Shown here piece after piece: positions 59,131-64,000 of a stretch of 64,000 bases of DNA. The position numbers and the translations under genes are program-made. This DNA comes from Flabesymbios commensalis. Its lineage: Eukaryota > Annelida > Polychaeta > Terebellida > Flabelligeridae. The notes beneath the pieces were generated by a model that was given only the letters and a program-made list of their open reading frames with translations, had not been told where the DNA came from and searched no databases. Location: assembly GCA_964017125.1 (NCBI GenBank), contig OZ024907.1, forward strand, positions 17,964,176 to 18,028,175, written 5' to 3'. Positions within the stretch are counted from its first letter, which is position 1. Every line of letters begins with the position of its first letter.

Positions 59131-59423
59131 AACAGCTGACTTTCTGACTGCCCGCCCGCCCGACCGCCCGCCGCCTAACCGCCTCTGGTGATCACTATAC
59201 CCCACAGCCTTAATGGCTGAGGGGTAAAAAGTGAAGACTTATCATTACCACATGAGCACCGAAAAATTACAATGTCATTGTTTTTTGGAGTATTGATCTC
59301 AGTCAAGCCTATATCATACATGGATTAGTATTCCGTTGTGATTGACATGATAGGAATAAATATATTTGAGTAGAATTCAACATTTGTTTTGTTGCTTGTA
59401 GTATGAAAAATGATCATTGAGAT
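59131..59423. other. Unassigned, with a CCCG-rich patch
   Basis: 59,150-59,180 is CCCGCC-rich; otherwise nothing recognised. Confidence 0.4.
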
Positions 59424-59580
59424 CATTGAGATGCTGGGTGAGCGTCATAGACGGTGGCCCACATTGAACCACTATTGGCCTGTTATGGCTCGCGTTACTG
59501 GATACCTTGTGACAAAGGCCCTGTGGTAGATCAGTGCGGGCCAACGTCTCCGACTCTGTTCCAGCATTAAACCTCCACAG
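59424..59580. mobile_element. Palindromic MITE remnant pair
   Basis: GCGTCATAGACGGTGGCCCA, ACATTGAACCACTATTGGCC and GGGCCAACGTCTCCGACTC belong to the palindromic family; the structure is badly eroded. Confidence 0.4.
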
Positions 59581-60772
59581 AGAACCGTGATAAACCGTGA
59601 CCGAGCTCACCCCCAGTATAAATAGCAGCGCACAACTTTTGTGACTAATGAGCTTTTTGACAACGTGCATCACTTCCTGTCTGAGGGGAGGAACGTCAGT
59701 CAATACCGACTCAAAGACAGAAACCCGGTCTAGGTGACGATGATAGCGGTTTTTATTTTTTAAAATTATTTTTTCATGGAAGCATTGTCGCAACATATTT
59801 TATTTATTAGGGAGCCACCATTCAATCTCCAGGGGGGGGGGGGGGCTGGACTACTTTTTGAAATATATATCTCCAGGCTGAATTTTCGTGAAATAAATAA
59901 TTATCTGAAAGACAAGTTGTAAATACATATTTAACGACCTCCAAAAAATGTCAGCTTTGCTTTGTTCGGCATCATTAAATGACCTTTAAATTTGTGGACC
60001 TCGCTTTGCTCCTCTCCATTACTTCCAGATCAATAGTAAGCCTAGTTTGGGATCCAACTTTGTAGACAGAAAAATAATTATAAGAAAGTAAATATATTTT
60101 GCTTGAAGCAGAGTGTGAAAAAAAGTGTGAAAATAAATGGATTCTGTTGCTTCTGAACAAAATCTGTGATGTTGTATGGCCCAGAATCCAGTCTAGCATT
60201 ATTTGTTTTCAACAAAAAATGACATAATTGATCTAAATTTGACATTTTCTTCAAACTTGGAGTTCGTTTTGACGAAAAAGAATAATATTTTGACATCAGT
60301 GTTGCACTATGATTGTGGACTTTGAATGTATGGATGTATTCCAGTGCCATTGAAAAATTTTAATCTAACAGGACTTTATATTGTCTGGAGTCTGGTAATT
60401 AGCGTCACATTTCATGTAAAAAATTGATCTAAGTTTGGCATTTTATTTTGCGATTTGTGTTGACAAACAAAAATATTATTTTAACATCAACCTAGCACGA
60501 CAATTTAAGGCTTGGATTCCAGTACCAATAAGAAAAATCTGTAATCTATTATAGTCTTAAGAGTCTAGCACAGCATTACATTGTGTACAAAAACTCTTTG
60601 CTACATTGGCATTATTTCTTAGTGTTACAATTGTTTAATTAAGCATCCCCGATCCGGGAAGACATTCTGTGACCTAAATTGAATTTTAAAGACTGTATTT
60701 TTATGTTTACTGTGCCACACAAGCTACCATTCAAGTATTCCCAAATGTAAGCAAACATGACAAATAAATATT
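59581..60772. other. Unassigned, no gene seen
   Basis: AT-rich, with a G12 run near 59,832. 60,060-60,640 contains loosely repeated TTGATCTAA(A/G)TTTG and TTTTGACAAA motifs but no recognised family. Confidence 0.35.
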
Positions 60773-60818
60773 TTAAACTCTATTTTACAGCATGAAATTG
60801 CAGCAAATCATCGTAATA
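60773..60818 (+). repeat. 45-bp direct repeat, left copy
   Basis: TCTATTTTACAGCATGAAAT through CAGCAAATCATCGT is repeated at 61,688-61,733, on the other side of the LINE 3' end. Confidence 0.75.
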
Positions 60819-60930
60819 ATTTACCATTCTGCTCCGGAAAACGAAGTTGTTTTTTAAACCTGATGAGGCCATACACATTGCAATGCATTTTCACTAATAT
60901 TTTTATATACATAATTCCAATTCATTTTTA

Positions 60931-61687
60931 GTAAGTAAGTAAGTAAAATATTTGCTTTACTTCACTTTTCGGCCAGTATGGCCATTTAAGTGAAAATTCC
61001 AGGTATTACAATATCCCATAGTGTATAGTTAAAGTAGTAAAGGAAAGACAGAGCCAATAAAAACATGATCGTACTAAAATATTCAGTTTAAAGTGTTTGA
61101 TATGATAATATGACGATGCTCCTGGCACCTATATGTAACGAGTCTGATGACATGTTGTAGCGCCTACAACACAGTTTAATGAGTATAAAAATATCAGTAT
61201 AAATAATGTAAAATATGAAGTTATTATAAAATGAACGACTTATCAAGTCACTATATCTCCATGAAATTGGAGTGATTGTGTAAAAACTACTAGTCTAAGT
61301 CTAATAATTAAAACATGTAATTTAGGTTACATTCCCGTAGGAACTGAATAATAAAACCTGCAGGTGTGTCCCTAAATAGTTCAAATGGGGAATTTAATGC
61401 AAAATGCTTCCTTCTGATGTGCGCATATTTCGCACAACTGAGAAGGACATGTCTTACAGTGAGACGAGTATTGCAGCACATAGGTCGCAATTCTCCTCTC
61501 AATAAATAGCCGTTTGTGAAATAGGCATGGCCAATTCTGGCCCTGCATGAGACAACGTCATCTCTTCGGCGTTCCATTGGTGTAAAAGATCGCTTGATGA
61601 TTAATTGTACCTTGAACAATTTGCTGGTGACATTGATGTTCCGTTCACCTTGCAAAATGTCATCAAGGTAGACAGAGATGGAACGAA
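60931..61687 (-). mobile_element. AAGT-tailed LINE, 3' end with C-terminal coding region
   Basis: Minus strand: 61,655-61,308 encodes the C-terminus of the same LINE as 53.7 kb (INVTSKLFKVQLIIKRSFTP, SCRARIGHAYF) and a terminal zinc segment CCNTRLTVRHVLLSC, ending in a stop. Then the 3' UTR to the hairpin and (TTAC)n at 60,931. This ties the AAGT-type tail to the RNase H LINE. Confidence 0.85.
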
Positions 61688-61733
61688 AATTTTAAGCTCT
61701 ATTTTACAGCATGAAATTGCAGCAAATCATCGT
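61688..61733 (+). repeat. 45-bp direct repeat, right copy
   Basis: Partner of 60,773-60,818. 61,734-61,848 is unassigned. Confidence 0.75.
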
Positions 61734-61859
61734 TTAGTTGTTAGATGACAGATGTATTTAAAAAGTCGTGTAAATCAATACTTATATATATTTGAACACG
61801 AATATAATGTACTTTTAGTGTAACAATATTTATTTGCTCCTATTCCAGCTAAGTCTACT

Positions 61860-63652
61860 ACATGACGCTGTAGTGTACGGAACAACAAACTGACGTGCAG
61901 AGGGACAGTAAAGCAGACAGGGAATGAGTTCTCCAGGGGACAGCCTCACCTACACGAACCAGTTGTGGGCACTGCTACAGCAGCTAAAATCACAAGAGAC
62001 GTGAAGAAAAAGGCATCTGATGAGCTACTTGTGTGCGTACGTTGCCTAGATACATGAATTATATATAATTATAATATGGATATTTAACTGCAACATATAA
62101 AATATAGACCACCAGCGACTCCCTGAGGTAAGTTGAAATATTAGTAACATTCTTGTAACATTAGGCCTATTTACAAAAATCGCAAATACAATTATATACA
62201 AATAAGGCCTATCTAATCATAATGTGCATAAAGTATATGGCAAGTTTATTATTAGTTTGTTTTATTGAATAGTACTGAAATTCACAAAAATCACAAATAT
62301 ACAAACAGATACAAATATAGTACAATTAATGGCCAAGCTTGTTCTAAATGTTTTTGTTACAGGTCATCAGTAAAGATTGCAAGAAAGACAACTTCTGATC
62401 ACATAGGTCGTGCCCCATGTCCAGCAGTACAAGATGAAGACAGCTTGGCCAGAGTTGCTAGATATGTCAGGCAGCGACAAAGACCACAAGAGCCGACCTA
62501 CTTGACATTTGAGATGGAAGAGGAACATATGCCCGATGGCTTCTTACGAGAAGATTTAAAGGTATATAATAAAATATAATTAATAATATATAATAAGCAT
62601 AAAATATATTATTAAATATACATACTATAAAGAAGATGAATTAAGATTTAAAATGTGAGATAAAAACATTAAATGTAAAGTGAAATGAAGATAATTAAAT
62701 CATATATAATATATAATGATATATAATATCATAAAAAAAATAATATATAATGATATACAGGCCTAATCATATATAATATATCATAATAAATAATACAGAA
62801 AAAGATAATGAATATAAAACAAATTAATTCAAGAATATACAGTTATAATGATATCTAGTCGGATGGTACACGTAATTATTCCTATATTTTTCTTTAATTT
62901 CTGTATTGCAGGTCGATGGAGAGTGTCAAATAATATTGGTAACAGACGAACGGCTGAATCTATCGAAAGTAGCCAAGAGATGGTACGCAGACGGCACCTT
63001 CAAGGTCGTGCACAAGCCCTTCTATCAGCTGTGGACGATACACGCCTTCTTGAGAAAGAATGACAACATCATGATCAAGCAATTCCCACTTCTCTTCTGC
63101 TTGATGTCGAGCAGGAGAAAGAGAGACTACAAAGCAGTACTTAGATCAGCATGATCAGTCCTCAATCTCCTGCCCAGCGCCCCTAGCGGTGAAGAGTTTG
63201 TGATAAATTTTGAGAGCGCGACCTGGAAGGCTGTGGCCATTATTCTCCCTGAAACCAAGTTACAAGGATATGTCTTCCACTTGGGGCAGGCAGTGTGGCG
63301 CAAGACGCGAGAGATTGGACTGAAGAGAGACTATGTGAATGATGACAACACTCACAAGTACGTGAAGACACTGCTGTCACTACCGCTGTTAACACTGGTT
63401 ACCTGCAGAGCACATTCCTGAAGTGTTCACGGTACTGCAACTGGCAAACACCGACAAACTAACTGAACTGACAGACTACATCCAGCATGTCCAGAGAACG
63501 TGGATCAACAGTACCACATGGCCGCCTTCAAACTGGTCTGTGTTTGGACAAAGTGTCCGAACAAACAACGATGTCGATGGGTGGCACCAGAAGCTGAATG
63601 CCGAGACGAGGCACGGCACGGCATACCAGCGCTCTAGATATATACCGCTATA
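61860..63652 (+). pseudogene. MULE (Mutator-like) transposase relic with FLYWCH-type finger
   Basis: Three exons. About 61,860-62,027: RCSVRNNKLTCRGTV and HLHEP, a FLYWCH-type C...C...HxH finger. 62,363-62,561: APCPAVQDEDSLARVARYVR through FLREDLK, acceptor TTGTTACAG and donor AAG|GTATAT. 62,912-63,652: acceptor TATTGCAG, phase 0, VDGECQIILVTDERL, then the MULE core WYADGTFKVVHKPFYQLWTI, FESATWKAVAI, GYVFHLGQAVWRK and TNNDVDGWHQKLN. The YADGTF aspartate is the first of the DDE triad. A TGA at 63,152 and a frame change near 63,405 disable it, and a MITE interrupts the C-terminus at 63,654. Introns 62,028-62,362 and 62,562-62,911 are AT-rich with nothing else in them. No terminal inverted repeats were identified. 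Confidence 0.85.
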
Positions 63653-63653
63653 T

Positions 63654-63763
63654 CCCAGCAAACACGAGACATTCAACCAATGCTGTTTCGATGTTGGCCC
63701 ACCGTCTTCGACGCTGGCCCAACGTTGAAACAGCATTGGGTCTATGTCTCGTGTTTGCTGGGA
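63654..63763. mobile_element. Palindromic MITE inserted in MULE exon
   Basis: CCCAGCAAACACGAGACATT ... GTCTCGTGTTTGCTGGG, near-perfect arms around CGTCTTCGACGC. Flanked by TA. It sits in the C-terminal coding part of the transposase relic. Confidence 0.88.
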
Positions 63764-64000
63764 TACACTGGTATGCTGGCGCACCAGTGACGTGCGAGTC
63801 ACTTCGATGAAATTTAGGAGTTGGGCACCTTGAACATAGGGGCACGTTTTACCATTTGATTTCTCAATAAAAGTCGGGTGGTGTACTGTACAAACACAAC
63901 TCAATAGTGCTGCTTATGTGTCATTTCAAAACCGTTGTTTCATTTATTTTTATCGTGGTTCAAGGTACCCCGCCTCATGGTTTAAGGTGCCCCGTAGGTG
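63764..64000. other. Unassigned right end
   Basis: Nothing recognised. GGTACCCCGCCTCATGGTTT and AAGGTGCCCCGTAGG at the end look like the start of a short repeat cut by the window edge. Confidence 0.35.

Noticed and set aside
5180-59845. Long C or G runs as G-quadruplex regulators
   Set aside because: Single homopolymers, not four spaced G tracts, and far from any gene.
63598-63904. Overlapping frames on both strands with similar peptides
   Set aside because: They come from the near-perfect palindrome of the MITE at 63,654-63,763.

Overview
Eukaryotic, intron-bearing, AT-rich genomic DNA, probably from a marine invertebrate. The short palindrome TAGGCCTA/AGGCCTA recurs unusually often and the repeats are mostly of types known from echinoderms and other marine deuterostomes; the species is not determined. 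Almost everything here is transposable elements, nested repeats and relics. The only host gene I can name is the 3' part of a ZNF593 (Bud20-like) zinc-finger gene on the minus strand at about 28.9-29.5 kb.

Layout. 0.17-5.08 kb and 8.37-14.6 kb: two related but diverged relics of a large protein that ends in a PIN/XPG-like nuclease domain followed by a tesmin/TSO1-type CXC domain. Each lies between inverted repeats that carry ATGGCCGCC-type motifs, so both look like decayed DNA transposons; the nearest class I know is Academ, recalled as having an XPG nuclease. Copy 2 still shows two phase-1 introns. 16.2-17.5 kb: Ty3/gypsy integrase fossil. 17.5-20.5 kb: minus-strand LINE (endonuclease, RT, RNase H). 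20.6-28.4 kb: retroposon fragments, two tRNA-headed SINEs with target duplications, palindromic MITEs and inverted dispersed repeats. 28.9-29.5 kb: ZNF593. 29.7-31.5 kb: chimeric retroposons carrying a LINE-type tail.

31.6-59.1 kb is one story. A gene of a family with an N-terminal zinc finger and a tyrosine-recombinase-like C-terminus was split by a 5.24-kb DNA transposon (32,134-37,369; 240-bp inverted ends, 6-bp target duplication). Downstream, part of the same gene was amplified into a tandem array (39,047-53,744) of about twelve units of 1,073 or 1,264 bp, three pairs of which form a 2,337-bp higher-order repeat. Retroposons and a SINE landed in single units. A LINE copy (53.7-58.6 kb), itself split by a 2.5-kb insert with a ~144-bp minisatellite, separates the array from a diverged edge unit at 58.6-59.1 kb.

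60.9-61.7 kb is a LINE 3' end. 61.86-63.65 kb is a MULE transposase relic with a FLYWCH-type zinc finger, three exons and a palindromic MITE inserted in its last exon. The elements interact as hosts and guests: LINE machinery explains the retroposons, whose 3' ends share one covarying hairpin, and the order of insertion can be read from the nesting.
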